Origin: Pyropia yezoensis
Taxonomy: Eukaryota > Rhodophyta > Bangiophyceae > Bangiales > Bangiaceae
Direction of reading: 5' to 3'
Assembly: GCA_009829735.1 (NCBI GenBank)
Contig: CM020619.1
Span: forward strand, 29,166,063 to 29,230,062
DNA length: 64,000 nt
The notes under the pieces: generated by a model
Told to the model about the DNA's origin: nothing
Database searches by the model: none
What the model saw: the letters and a program-made list of their open reading frames with translations, nothing else
Program-made: the position numbers and the translations under genes
Part shown: one piece after another, positions 19,699 through 31,029 of the stretch
How the letters are laid out: each line of letters begins with the position of its first letter
Numbering within the stretch: position 1 is the stretch's first letter

Positions 19699-22588
19699 GC
19701 ACCCCCTATACGCCAACATCCGTACAGGGGAGGGCCCCGTTCAAGGGCCCTCGTTAAGGAGCAAGTCGCTCGCATGGAGGCCCTCGATGTGATCGAGGCC
19801 AGCAACGCCGAGCGGGCGAGTCCGGTGGTTATTGTCCCCAAAGTTGATGGGACCCCACGGTTCTGTATCGACTATCGTAAGCTGAACGAGAGCACGGTGA
19901 AGGACAGTTATCCCCTACCTAGGATGGACGACTGTCTGGACTCTCTGGGGGAGGCAAACGTGTTCTCTACCCTAGACTGTAACGCGGGGTACTGGCAAAT
20001 TCCCATTGCCCCGGAAGACAGCCACAAAACTACCTTTACCTGTCACTGTGGTACGTACCAGTGCAAACGACTACCGTTTGGACTGTGCAACGCGCCGGCA
20101 ACTTTCCAGCGCGCCATGGACATGATTCTAGCCGGATTACGGTGGCAGATCTGTCTTGTGTACCTAGACGACATCATGGTGATCTCCCGAAGTCCGGAGG
20201 AGCACATTGGCCATCTTGGCCAGGTGTTCAAGCTACTTGCTGACGCCGGTGCGTCACTCAAGGCGAGCAAGTGCCACCTCTTCGCTCAGGAGGTGGAATA
20301 CTTGGGACATGTTGTCCGTCCGGGGCGCCTTTGTGTCAACGAGAAGAACTTGAGGGCCATCCGTCAGGCTCAGTACCCCCGGACTCAGACCCAGATGAGG
20401 AGCTTCCTCGGGATGTGTAACGCGTACCGACGTTTCACCAAGGGCTTCGCCAAGGTGGCGAAGCCGCTGAATGAGCTAGTCAGCTCGACGCTACCGAAGA
20501 ACCTGCCTCCCCCAAGTCGGGTGGAGCAGGAATCCTTTGAGACCCTTCGGGATCAGTTGTTGAACCCTCCTATCTTGGCTATACCCAGGTTGGGAGGCGA
20601 TTACGTCTTAAATGTGGACGCCAGCTACGACCACCTTGGTTGTGCGTTGCCTCAACAGCAGCCGGACAAGAGGTACTTGCCGGTGGGATACTTCAGCAAG
20701 GGGCTGAACTCGGCTGAAGAGAACTATGGAGTCACCGAGTTGGAAGGACTCGCAGTGGTGTGGGCGGTGACGTCACTTCGTCGCTACCTAGAGGGTGAGA
20801 AGTTCCTCATCCGCTGTGACCACCGCGCGTTGCAGTTCATCTTCAAGACGGATTGTACGAACACTCGTCTCAACCGGTGGAGGGTGCGACTGGCACCCTT
20901 CAACTTTGATATTGAGTACCGACCTGGCAGGCAACATTCCCTTGCCGACGGCCTCTCTCGGGTACATACCGAGGGGCTGGATACCAATCCTATTGACGAT
21001 GGACACTTACTCAGTCTATGAGGACATCCCCATCGTGGGGGTAGTCACGCGCTCGGGTTAGGCCTTGAACCCCGCGGCGCCTGGGAACAAGAAGTACTTG
21101 CCCCTGTCCCTGGACGAGGTGGTGCAGGCCCAGGCCGAGGACTCCTTCTGCAAGTCGCAGAGGGATACGCTGGATACGGTGGCGTAGACGCGGTTCTTTC
21201 TCGGAGACGATGGCCTCCTCTTGAGGAGGGGGGTAATTCAGGAGACCGAACACCTTGACGTCCCCGCATCCCTAAAGGACAGTATTCTTGAGAGGGAGCA
21301 TAACGCTCTCACAGGTAGACACCTGGGGTCTAGTAAGCAGTACCAGACCCTGAGGACCAGGTACTACTGGCCGTCCATGGTGGTAGACATCTACAGTGCC
21401 AGCACAAGTTGTGCGCAGAACCGTCTGATGAAACGGCGGCCTACTACGGCTATGTTACTGTTCCAGGCCAAGGAGCCCTTCGCCGCACTGGCGATGGACA
21501 TCCTTGGGCCTCTGTCAGTGAACGAGGAGGGCAACCAGTACCTCCTGGTCATCTACGATCGCTTCACAAATCGTACGCGAGCGATCCCTCTGGCAGAGAT
21601 CACGGCCATGTCGGTCGTGTCAGCCTTCCTAGATCACTGGGTTGCCGCGTATGGCATCCCGGACAGTACACTATCGGACAATGGACCGCAATTTGCGTCC
21701 ATACTGTTTCAGGGAGTGCTGGATATGTGGGGGGTTCAGGCAAACTTTGCCACCCCCTACCACCCACAAAATAATGGGCGGGTGGAGCGCTTTAACAAAA
21801 CTATTGTTCGGCAGCTGCGTCACTATGTGAGTGAGCACGTGAAAACGTGGGACAAATACATTTCTATTCTTACAACTGCCTACAATTCGCAGGTTCACTC
21901 ATCTACCGGGGAAGTACCCCTCGCTTTTGTGACCCCCCGTCGCGTGCGGTCTATTGCCATGCGGCGGCCGCTGCAAACGAGGGAGGATGGTGGCAGGACG
22001 CCAACTCCTACTGAGAGAAAGGCGGAGTTTGCTGCAAGGCTTGAAAAACTCATCCCTAAAGTCAGGGCTCAGATGGACACAGCACAAAAGTGCTACAAGC
22101 GTACCTTTGACAAAAAGGTGCGCAATGCTAAGCATGTCCCCGAGCAGGGTGACTGGGTACTGGTACACTCACACATCCCAACTGGGGGTAAGTTGGTATT
22201 CCAGACGACGGGGCCGTACCAGGTCCTTCGTACTGATGGGCGGCGCTTTACCATCGAAAGTGACGATGGGGTCCGCACAGTGAGCGGACAGGATGTCGTC
22301 AAAGTTGCACCACCGCCTGCAGGCGACCCAGCTTGGGCGCGTGCTTTGGAAGCGTGGCGCCTCCCCTCACTGCCTGCGGCCAAACAGGGCCCGCAGGAGT
22401 ACGTGTTTGATAAGTTCATCGACCACGGCTGGGATGAGGATACTAACCGCCTCATGTTGAGGGTGCGTTGGTTCGGCTATAAGGCCAAGGATGATACGTG
22501 GGAATACGTGAAGAACCTTTTTGGTGAGAAGGTCCGGGAATTCTGCGCCCGGAATGATATCGACCCTACCTGCCCTCCCTCAACGTGA
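19699..22588 (+). pseudogene. pol: pol, copy 3: RT to chromodomain, broken
   Basis: Encodes RT (YLDDIMVIS), RNase H, the H2C2 zinc region, integrase (AMDILGPLS, LSDNGPQFAS, GRVERFNKTI) and chromodomain. A 19-bp insertion near 21002-21022 shifts the frame after RNase H and causes a stop at 21019-21021. In the original frame, TAG codons follow at 21059-21061 (a Gln codon in copies 2 and 5) and 21185-21187. The H2C2 region has lost several residues (YSASTSC where copy 2 has YSWVAACTSC). The frame is then open from 21221 to 22588. Confidence 0.92.
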
Positions 22589-22699
22589 GGGAAGGCCAAG
22601 TGACAGTGCCAAGAGAGCTCTTCAAGTCGAAGTGGTACGCAGAGAGGCTTTTAACTACAGCCCTAACCCTCACACTCTCACAACAAAGGCAGCTGCCAA

Positions 22700-24642
22700 C
22701 TAGGCACGCATGCTAGACTCTCCAACACCACGGCCCTCGCCATCACGTGGAGGCGAGCGGCGAGACCCAAGCCGATAACGTTCCCCAACCGTCGGCGGGT
22801 GCGGCAGCTCCAAGTCGGAACCGTCGCGCCCCTCACGGTCGCGCAAGTGGCGACGACCGCGGCTACCCTTCTGCTTGGTCTTGCGCGCAAGTTGGCGACG
22901 CAGACGCCGGACCGACTCCGTCTTTGACGGGGTAGTAGACTCTGAGACGAAATAAGACAACTCGCCTTCCGACACGGAGGGAGAGCGCCGCGAGTGACGG
23001 CGTCGACGGCGAGGAGGCGAGTATGTCCGGCTCGCCCGACGCTTGCCACGCCTAGGTGGGGCTGGCTGGGGCACAATTGCCCCAATACGAGCCAACTCGG
23101 TCGTCATAGACCCCGCCACCGACTCGCAACTCGCAGTCGCCACCGCGGTACGAACGCGCTCCTCAAGTTGAGAAGTCTCGGAAACTTGAAGGTTTGAGTC
23201 GACGCGGCCAACCAAGAAATGGTGCGCACCAACGTGGTGATCATCATCTCTGAGGTCGAGGGCGTGGCCGGCAATACCAACTTGGGATAGGCCGTCAAGA
23301 GGGGGGCCCCCAAGTTGGGGGACACCGGGGTGGACGACTCAACGGCAACGCTTATCGGGATATCCCCGTGTGGCTGGAAAGGGACAGGAGGAAGCGGAGG
23401 GCCTCGCCGAGTTGGCGGAGCCCGAGAATTACTGAGACCCCTCCTCGGGGCCCCCGCAGTGGGTTGACTCAGGTTGTCGTCGTCAGAGGGCACGGCCATC
23501 ACGATTGCCTTTTCCGGGGAAGGCGCAGTGTGGCGATCCACCCCCGGGGCATACGGGTAGTCCCCGATGCCCAACCCCTCTCGAAGTACCACACGGCCGT
23601 CGTGAATTTCACGACCAACCCAGACGAACTGGGTCGGTGTGCCAGCGTCCTTGGGCCCACGAGAGGAGCGGCGCAACTTGTGCTCAATGCTCTCCCACTC
23701 GATGAGCTTATGAAGACGCAGCATCTCCTCAAGTGGAGTGTGCTGTCCTGATGAGCACCCCTTAGCAACTAGCTGAGGGGTGAGCTGTTCCAAACCTTGG
23801 ATCAGCCGGGGGGCGAGATGCCAGAGCATCCCCCGCCGCTGAACACAAGACACCCAGGTCGACATGACCCCGAGGAGCCACTGGGTTGCCAACATGGCGA
23901 ACACCAGGTGGTCCGGGCTAGCCGCCAACATGGTGTAGCCGAAGTGATCGAGCAACCGTGGAAGTAAAGCCGGAAACCCGTAAGGGACCTCTCCTTGAGG
24001 CCACCACTCGGGCTTCTTAGGATAGGACTGCTCCTTGTTAGCAGGGGACTGCTGCGGAAACTCAAGTTGAGCCGAGGTCACCAAGTAAGGACCTCGCCGG
24101 AAGTCCTTCTCCATCCGCACATCAAAGTGATGAGTGTGCGGATCGACTTCGCGAAGGTACGGGGGGCGAGTTGCCACCGTGTCCCAAGTGAAGGTCGGCA
24201 CGTCGCCGGTGCCCGGGATAGTTCCCCAACGGTCCACCATGGCCTTGGCCCGCTGCACGTCTTCGACCTCGTCCTCGTCCAGGAAGGCACACTGGTCCGT
24301 CCTGAAGTCGGGAGGAAATCCAACCCTACGGGGGAACTTCTCCCGTAGGCGGTCCCATACACGACTCATCGCTGAGCCAAGTCGGCCACAGCGGAGAACA
24401 GTCAACCCCTCCTCATACAGAGGCCAAGCGGGTTAGAACCACCGTCCCAATGCCTCCCGTGGGATGACGCGGCCCGTCTCCGGGGGAGATCCCGCCGCCA
24501 ACCCAAAGCCGGGTGACGCGGGAGTCCCATCCCCCGGAGCGATCGCGGAGACCCCGCCGGAAGTCCTGGCGGGCGCTACACCGTAAGAGGTGTCCTCCAT
24601 ACGCTCGTCCAGGGAGTCAGACTCTAACCCCTGGGTCACCAT
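22700..24642 (-). pseudogene. Antisense accessory gene (aORF), copy 3, broken
   Basis: The same minus-strand gene as in copy 2, again exactly 111 bp from the pol stop. It starts at the ATG at 24640-24642 (MVTQGLESDSLDERMEDTSY), which supports the start inferred for the other copies. A TAA at 24433-24435 replaces a Tyr codon. A 1-nt deletion near 23195 shifts the last part into another frame. The motifs WWPQGEVPYG and GLGIGDYPYAPGVD and the Arg/Ser-rich tail ending in SSMRA are all present. Protein-level similarity to copy 2 is high throughout, so the gene decayed recently. Confidence 0.82.
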
Positions 24643-24976
24643 GGCTCTCCCAAAGTTAGGGAGAGGCAGGGCGGTTGCAGCTGCACGAGACCCGCCTCGA
24701 GTTGAGGGGTCTCGGATCGCGGGTAAGTGGGTGGCCTACCCAGCGTGGCGCTGCCCAGGGTAAGTTGAGGAGGACGTGTTGGTGGTGGTGAGGTAAAAAC
24801 CGAGGAGAGCAAGCTGCCGAGTGGGCAAGCTTGAAAAGAGGGGCGGTCAACGTGACCGCCTTCACATCCACGTGACGTACCAGGGGGACAGCAAGTCGCA
24901 CCCCCAACTCCGAGACGTGCGTTTATACGCCCTCTCGCAGGGCCGACCGGGTGGGTCGGAACTGAGGAGAGGGGAG

Positions 24977-25445
24977 TGTGGCAGTATTGACCCCCACGTA
25001 GGAGGGCAACACGTGCCATGCAAGGGGCGGCAGGCCACTAGCCTGACCCGTTCCTCCCCCTGCATTTGAGTCCATATTCCCTAAGTTTGGGATAGTTAGG
25101 TTAGTAGTATATCCAACTTGGATTTGAGGGTTTTCTGCATTTATCGTCTCGAATTTTCGTGTGGCCCGGTGGGCAGGTGCTGGGGTGGGAGATTCGGAGT
25201 GGCGAGATTCTGAGGGGACCCTGGGGGGATAAGGGGAGGGACAGCGGGGCTTGGCCTTGCTTCCCCGTCCCGACCAAGAAACTGTTGGCCCACACACCAT
25301 CTTCTTGTTTGTCAGTGGGGGGATCGCCCCACAACAGGGATAGATTGTGTGCGACTTGCACTTCTTCCGGTTCCCCCGACACGGGCGGCAGCCCTCGCGC
25401 ACCGCCCCAACATGGGTGTCGCGTGTGCGAGTGTTTTTTGCCACA
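24977..25445 (+). repeat. 3' LTR, copy 3
   Basis: 469 bp with TGTGGCA/TGCCACA ends, preceded by the family polypurine tract. It has more substitutions than the copy 5 LTRs, consistent with greater age. Confidence 0.95.
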
Positions 25446-27426
25446 CTGGCCGTTGAACCCGGCCCAGCGAAATTTTCACGTCACCGAGATTCAAGCGCTC
25501 GGTGTCGTACGGACCGTGACACACCTACGATTCTACCTTAAGGGCGAGGAATTTGTAATAAGGTGTGATCACCGTGCCGTTTTGTCGGTGCTGGCTACAA
25601 ATAGCCCAAACACACGGATTAACTGTTGGCGGCTTCGGATGTCTGCGTTTACCTACAAATTCCGGTATAAACCGGGGGCCAACCATAAGGTAGCCGACGC
25701 TTTGTCACGCTTGCCCACGGACGAGCCTGACAAGGCTCCTATAGGTGAGGACCTTCCGGTCCTCGCCACGGTGGCCCGGTCTGCTCAGGCTTTGGCCGGG
25801 CGGAGCGAGAAGCATCGCTCTTTGGGGCCCCTTACGGTAGAGGAGCTTGTAAAAGCTCAGGCTGAGGACACCTTCTGCCTGGAACGGCGGAAGGAATGGG
25901 AGTCGGTACCTCCCCCTGACCCAAAATGGGCCAGGAAGGCTTTCTTCTTCGAGAACAAAGAAGGAATACTATGCCGGAGGTCCTTCTTCCTGGCCACCAC
26001 TCAGATGGTGATCCCCACATCTCTACGGGAACGTCTTATGACGTACCACCATGAATTACCATTGGCGGCCCATCCTGGGGCTCGCCGGATGTACGCCACG
26101 CTGAAGCGTGGGGTCTACTTGCCCACCATGATCGTAGACGCGTGCAAACACGTCTCCCAGTGCACAGGGTGTGCTCGAAATAGGCTGGATGAGCGTAGGC
26201 ATACGTCTACGCTCAAGCTATTCCCAGCCAACGAGCCCTTCGCCAGCCTGGCGATGGACATTCTCGGACCCTTACCCACTTCTGAAAACGGTAACAGGTT
26301 TATACTTGTTATGGTGGACCGTTTTAGTAAGCTCACCCGGGCGGTCCCCATGAAGGAGATTACCGCGGTGGCAGTGGCTTCGGCTTTTACTGACGTCTGG
26401 GTAGCGTCTTATGGCATACCCGACTCAACGCTGATCGATAACCGTCCGCAGTTTGCTTCCGTCTTTTTCCAGGGCTGTTAGGGTTTCCTAGGGATTGAGG
26501 CGAAATACACGACGCCTAACCACCCCCACACGAATGGGCAGGTGGAGCTATGTAATCGCACTATTATGAGGCAGCTCCGGGCTTATACCGCGGAGCACCC
26601 AAAGGAGTGGGACCCTTATGTCTCACTCCTCACAACGGCCTATAACACTCAAGTGCAATCTAGCACTGGGCAGGCCCCCCTCATGTTTGTGAGCCCAAGG
26701 TGGCTCCAAACAATAGGGGTCGAGTGCCTCCCGAAGCTTCGTCCCCTTAAGGAGAAGGAGGACTTGGGGAAAGGCGAGGACGAGGACTCCCAGACCGCAG
26801 CTTTACGGTTTGTGGAAGACTTGAAGAGCATTATCCCTCAGGTGCGTAAGCACCTGGCCAAGGCGCAGGAGGCGTATAAGAAAACCTTTGACGCCACTGT
26901 CGCGGAGAAGAATAAGGACCTACGGGAGGGGCGCTGGGTTTTCCTTGCCTCCCATACCCGTAAACGGTCTAAACTCGCTCATAAGAGCGTGGGCCCCTAC
27001 ATAATCCTGAGGACCGATGGGCGACGCTTCACTGTGGAGACCCCTGCAGGGATCGGAACGGTTACGAGTGACCATTCCACTCGTGCCCCGGCACCCCAAG
27101 CAGGCCATCCTGCCTGGGCACGTACCCAGACAACACGAGCCAACTTTAAAGTGGCTCAGCCCTCCCCGAGCACAGGGGATGGCAGAGAATATGTGTTCGA
27201 GACGTTCGTGGACCACCGCTTTAATGCGTCGGGAGCGCTTGAATTACGGATACGCTGGTTCGGCTATGGCCCCCAGGTTGATACTTGGCGGCTAGTAACG
27301 GGTTCGCCCACTAAAGCCGCGCGAAAATATTGCAGAAACAGGAAGCTTAAATTTCGGGTTACCCCGAGTGGCATCTTTTTTCATGCAACGGCACTAAGAG
27401 GTAAGGGGCAGAAGCTTCCACTCTGA
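25446..27426 (+). pseudogene. pol: pol fragment: RNase H, integrase, chromodomain (family C)
   Basis: Begins inside RNase H (FVIRCDHRAV, then the VADALSRLP end). Next are an H2C2 zinc site (HHELPLAAH ... CTGCARNR), an integrase core (AMDILGPLP, LIDNRPQFAS, GQVELCNRTI, so all three acidic residues are present) and a chromodomain (YVFETFVDHRFNASGALELR, then IRWFGYGPQVDTW). One nonsense codon, TAG at 26479-26481, lies between the second Asp and the catalytic Glu; otherwise the frame is open throughout. The open frame visible upstream of 25446 is read-through from the copy 3 LTR, not family C coding. Sequence is clearly diverged from family 1. Confidence 0.9.
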
Positions 27427-27448
27427 TGGAAGCCATCTTTACATGCCC

Positions 27449-29443
27449 TCACGCGGACCTACACAAGCATTGCCCCTCGAGGTACATTCCTATTGAAAAG
27501 AAGAAAAAAAAAGAAACAAAGCGCCCCGGCTCAAGCCGGGGAGTACAACCCTCAATACCTTCGATAATGGGGGGATGAAGGAAGGTAGGTCTCATATCCG
27601 GGGGATCGGTACGGATCTCCACGGGACTCCCCCTCACGATCGGTACCCGAAGAGCGGCCCCCCGCTGAAGCGGGGTCCCACCAGACGCGGCTCCCGCGGC
27701 CTCTCCATAAGGAGTGGCCGGTGACGAAGGCTGACCCCGAGCAGGCTCCTGGACCCGTAGTTCCTGGGTGTGGAGGGCTTTCATGTCCACCAGGGCCCGC
27801 GTCTCAGAAGTCGCGACCCTCAACTCACGACGCATACGCGTCGTGAGATTCTTCGCCGACAGGTCCGCTAAAGCGGCCTGGCGTTGGGGAGGAGAGGCAC
27901 CCGCCAACACGCCAGCCATATCGTTGGCCAAGCCTGTATAGGCTCGGAATAAAGCTATATTCAATACTGACTGGGTGGCAAAGATGAACTCCGCCGGGAG
28001 GTCCTCCCCAAAGGAGGCCCTCATCCCGACCAAAAGTTGGGGGGACATAGTGCCCCCCACCTCCATACGAAGTTCGGGGTTCCACCGAAAAGGTGGAACC
28101 CTCGGGGGGGCAACCAGACGGTTACCCCCATAACCCGCATCAAGGCCAGCACGGCCTCGACAGGGAGCCGCCCAGGAGGAAGCCCCACCCTGGCCTTTCC
28201 AGGCCGAGGCCGTCGCAGGCTGCCCAGTGGTAGTTCACTCACCAGCGCGGGGAGCTTCAGCTCTCGGCGGTCGGGCTGGGTCACAGGGGATCCGGTCGGA
28301 TCCCCAGAGGGAAGAGCCCCCTCCCGAATGGGAGGGACGCTCCCCGGGAGGGACAACCTCCCCCAACTCGGGGAAGAGCCTTGGGCCCTCCCGGCACAAC
28401 TGCACCTCGGGGTTGGATACCCGAGTGGAAGCGTTAACACCCTCAACGTAAGGGAGGGTCCGGATGTCAAGCCCCTCCATAAGCCGGAGCCCCTGATCCC
28501 CAGGGGAAAGCTCCCGGGAGACCAAGACGAGCCCTCGGCGGCCGCCTTGGTAACAGAGGCGCTCGTCTGGTACGAGCGAGCTCACCCGCCGAAGGAGCTG
28601 AAGGGCCTCATCAAAGAGGCCCGCCTTGTCCGAGTCCTCCTCTTTATAGAGGAGGGAAGTGTCCAACGCAGAAAGAGCTTTCAGAAGGGGCTCACTCAAG
28701 CGCCATAAATGGCCATGAAACGTAAAGGCGGACAAATAGATGTCCGCCACCTCCACCAACCAGGAGGTGGAGGCTATGGCATTCTCCCGCCCCCCTAAAG
28801 GAGAGCGGACAAGAAGACTTCCTCGTAGGAGGAAGAACGACGGAAGACGGCAGGCCATTCCCCGTGGGACCTCCAAGGAGGACCACCACGAGGGCAAGGC
28901 CGGGCAGGGCCCCCCCCTCATCAGTGTGGGGACGTGATGGTATTCCTCCTGATCCCCATTAATGAGGAGTCCGGAAAATTCCCGCAGGCGCCACTCCGCC
29001 AGAGAGCCCCGGGTATAATACCCGGGGTCGTCCAGGCCGAGAACGGGAATGGGCCCCGGGTAGTACCGGAGGTCAGTGCATAGTCCCTCCCCTGTAAAGG
29101 GGGGACCCGCCAGTATCTCCTCGACCCCCTTAAGGAGGTCTACATCGGGCCGACTTCTGTAAAAGGGCAAGTCCGATGGCAAAGCCTCCGACACGGTATA
29201 AACTGTGCCGTACTGCATGCGCAGGTTGCGCCAGACGTTTGCCATCGGTATCACACCGACGGCTTGATACCGTCGGTGGGAAGTACTGGATGACCGGGGA
29301 CCCTTGGTCGAGTCGTACCGATCCTCATCGATAGCGATGAGGGGTACGCCCCGGTGGGTGTCGACCCCATCAAGGGTCGACCCACGGTCACACTCCGGTA
29401 TGTCATCCGTCCCCTTAGGGGGGTGATCTCCCGGAGACGACAT
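27449..29443 (-). pseudogene. Antisense accessory gene (aORF), family C, one nonsense codon
   Basis: A minus-strand gene convergent with pol, its stop only 22 bp from the pol stop. It is co-linear with the family 1 aORF: a MSSPG start at 29443 (family 1 MATPG), PSWWSSLEVPRG near 28865-28895 (family 1 PEWWPQVEVPYG), a VSRELS then GLDIRTLPYVEGV block near 28438-28490 (family 1 VARELH then GLGIGDYPYAPGV), and a shared MSPQL-type C-terminal block. Length is about 664 codons against about 648. A TGA at 28235-28237 interrupts an otherwise continuous frame. The C-terminal tail lacks the Arg/Ser-rich region of family 1. The frame also extends upstream through a minisatellite, which I do not count as coding. 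Function unknown. Confidence 0.75.
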
Positions 29444-29446
29444 AGC

Positions 29447-29890
29447 CGCCGCCCAGAAGGGCGGCCCTGCAACAAAGAAACAGGCGCCCACCCACAGCGG
29501 CGATGCGTCCGGCAAGAAGTTGCCCGCCCACAGAGGCGGCGCGACGACGAAAAAAGCGCCCGCCCTTAGTGGCGGCGCGACGCGGAGGAAGAGGTTCCGC
29601 CGACAGCGGCGGCGCAGCCACGACGACAACGCCGGCCCGCAGCGGCCGGACAAGCACAACGGCGACCGCCCACAGCGGCGCAGCAAGAAGGACGACAATG
29701 CCGGCCCACAGCGGCCGGGCAACAGCAAAGCCGCGCGCCCGCAGCGGCGGCGCGGCCGCGACAACGCCAGAACACAGCGGCCGGACAACAGCAACGGTGC
29801 CCGCCCCCAGCGGCGCCGCGCCGAGGAAGCGGTGCGCGCCCACAGCGGCGGCTGCGCAGAGGAGACGATGGCGGCCGCCCAGAAGACCGG
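29447..29890. repeat. Degenerate GC-rich minisatellite, family C
   Basis: Imperfect repeats built around CCCACAGCGGC or CCCGCAGCGGC, recurring roughly every 45-55 bp, lie just upstream of the family C antisense gene start. On the minus strand they read as repeated RCGR...GRCGPALSS codons, which is probably incidental. Confidence 0.65.
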
Positions 29891-30059
29891 CGTCCTCACA
29901 GCGGAGACCCCCCTTTAAAGGGGGGGGCGAGTACCGCGACGGCCCAAGGTGCCCCACCGGGAAACGATGGGCTACCACAAGGAAGCCGGCGGCTCCACCG
30001 TATGATTGCGCCGAGGAAGTGATCGGGCGGGAGGGAGTTAATCCTCTATCTCCCTCATG

Positions 30060-30660
30060 ACCCCGCGGTGGCACCCTCGAAAGAGGGTGCGGTGAGGGGA
30101 AACGCCCGGGGTAACCCGGGTCGCACCCGATCCATGAAGGCCAGGCGCCCCCGTATGGAGGAACGTGAGTTTGCCACCCCGGGTGAAGAGCGGCAAGCAG
30201 GGGGTGCTTGTGTGCGCCCCCCGAGCACTCCTTCTGTAGGCACCCCGCAGAAGGGGGTTGCCCAGGGCGGGGAGGGGGTGCGATGGCCGCCCCAAAGCGG
30301 CACCCCCTTTGAGGGGTGCGTCACACGACCCCTTCTCGTCAGTGTCGGCATATGCCACACGGGACACGTGGCCTTAAGGCGTGGGGAGTGTGGGGGTTTA
30401 CCGCACCCCTCGGACTAGGGGCATCCCCCTTCAGGGGGAGGCGGATCGTGGCGACCTCTGCCCCTGACCAATCGGGGGCAGGAGGGGGTCGCTCCTCCCT
30501 CGGGAGGGGCACGCCACGTCATCCTCGCTGGATCCCCCCATGAATGGGGGGGGGAGATAAGATAATATCGGGTAGAGCGATTACGCCCGCCCGATTGGAA
30601 TTGGCCTTCTGGCCAGTGAAGGAAAGCTACCTAGGGCGGGCTACTTCCGCCCCAATCTGG
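30060..30660. repeat. Hairpin-rich non-coding region, family C
   Basis: No coding frame is supported. Perfect short inverted repeats follow one another: GCACCCTC/GAGGGTGC around GAAA at 30071-30090, GCACCCC/GGGGTGC at 30300-30319, TCCCCCT/AGGGGGA at 30424-30439, and CCCCCCAT/ATGGGGGG near 30535-30552. Confidence 0.7.
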
Positions 30661-30666
30661 CCGAGA

Positions 30667-31029
30667 TGTAGTGAGATCCCTCCACTGAGCGTGTTTTGCG
30701 TGGAGAGATGTGTTGGAGGGTTCTGAGTGTTTTGATTGGGTGTTTAGTGTAGGGAGTGTTGGCCCGCACTCCGGGGTCCCACAGCGGACCCTGGACCGGC
30801 GGGACAAAGAGGGATATCAGCGCGTGGGGCTGTGCCCGTTCCTTCCCCCTCACAAAAAATCAACCTTGCGTTACCCTCGTGCTCCCCGTCCCGGACGCTT
30901 TCCCCTTCTCGTGGAGCTCTACGTTCCGGCGGTTCTGACTCCAGGGTTTATACCCCGGGTTCCCCACCATCTCCTTCAGGAGGATACGGTACCCCGTTGG
31001 TGTGGGCTTACGCCCAGATAACCACTACA
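30667..31029 (+). repeat. Candidate 3' LTR, family C
   Basis: A 363-bp stretch bounded by TGTAGT and ACTACA lies downstream of the antisense gene. It is an inference from the 6-bp inverted repeat and its position. The sequence before it is not strongly purine-rich and no second copy is available to confirm it. Confidence 0.35.

Larger units (their letters stand above)
19699..25445 (+). mobile_element. Ty3/gypsy chromovirus, family 1 copy 3 (5'-truncated)
   Basis: Similarity to copy 2 starts abruptly at about 19699, in the protease-RT linker (equivalent to about 9453), so the 5' LTR, gag and protease are missing. Pol, the antisense gene, the polypurine tract and the 3' LTR follow. The 3' LTR ends directly against family C pol at 25446. 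Pol and the antisense gene both carry several breaks. Confidence 0.93.
25446..31029 (+). mobile_element. Ty3/gypsy chromovirus, family C (5'-truncated)
   Basis: A second chromovirus family starts mid-RNase H right after the copy 3 LTR. It carries integrase and chromodomain on the plus strand, then a convergent minus-strand gene homologous to the family 1 aORF, then a hairpin-rich region and a candidate 3' LTR at 30667-31029. The upstream half of the element is not in the window; copy 3 probably landed inside family C and later lost its own 5' end. Confidence 0.82.

Noticed and set aside
29254..30560. Hairpins considered as bacterial-type terminators or a CRISPR array
   Set aside because: Stems differ in sequence and spacing, no constant repeat with variable spacers, and the context is a eukaryotic retrotransposon.
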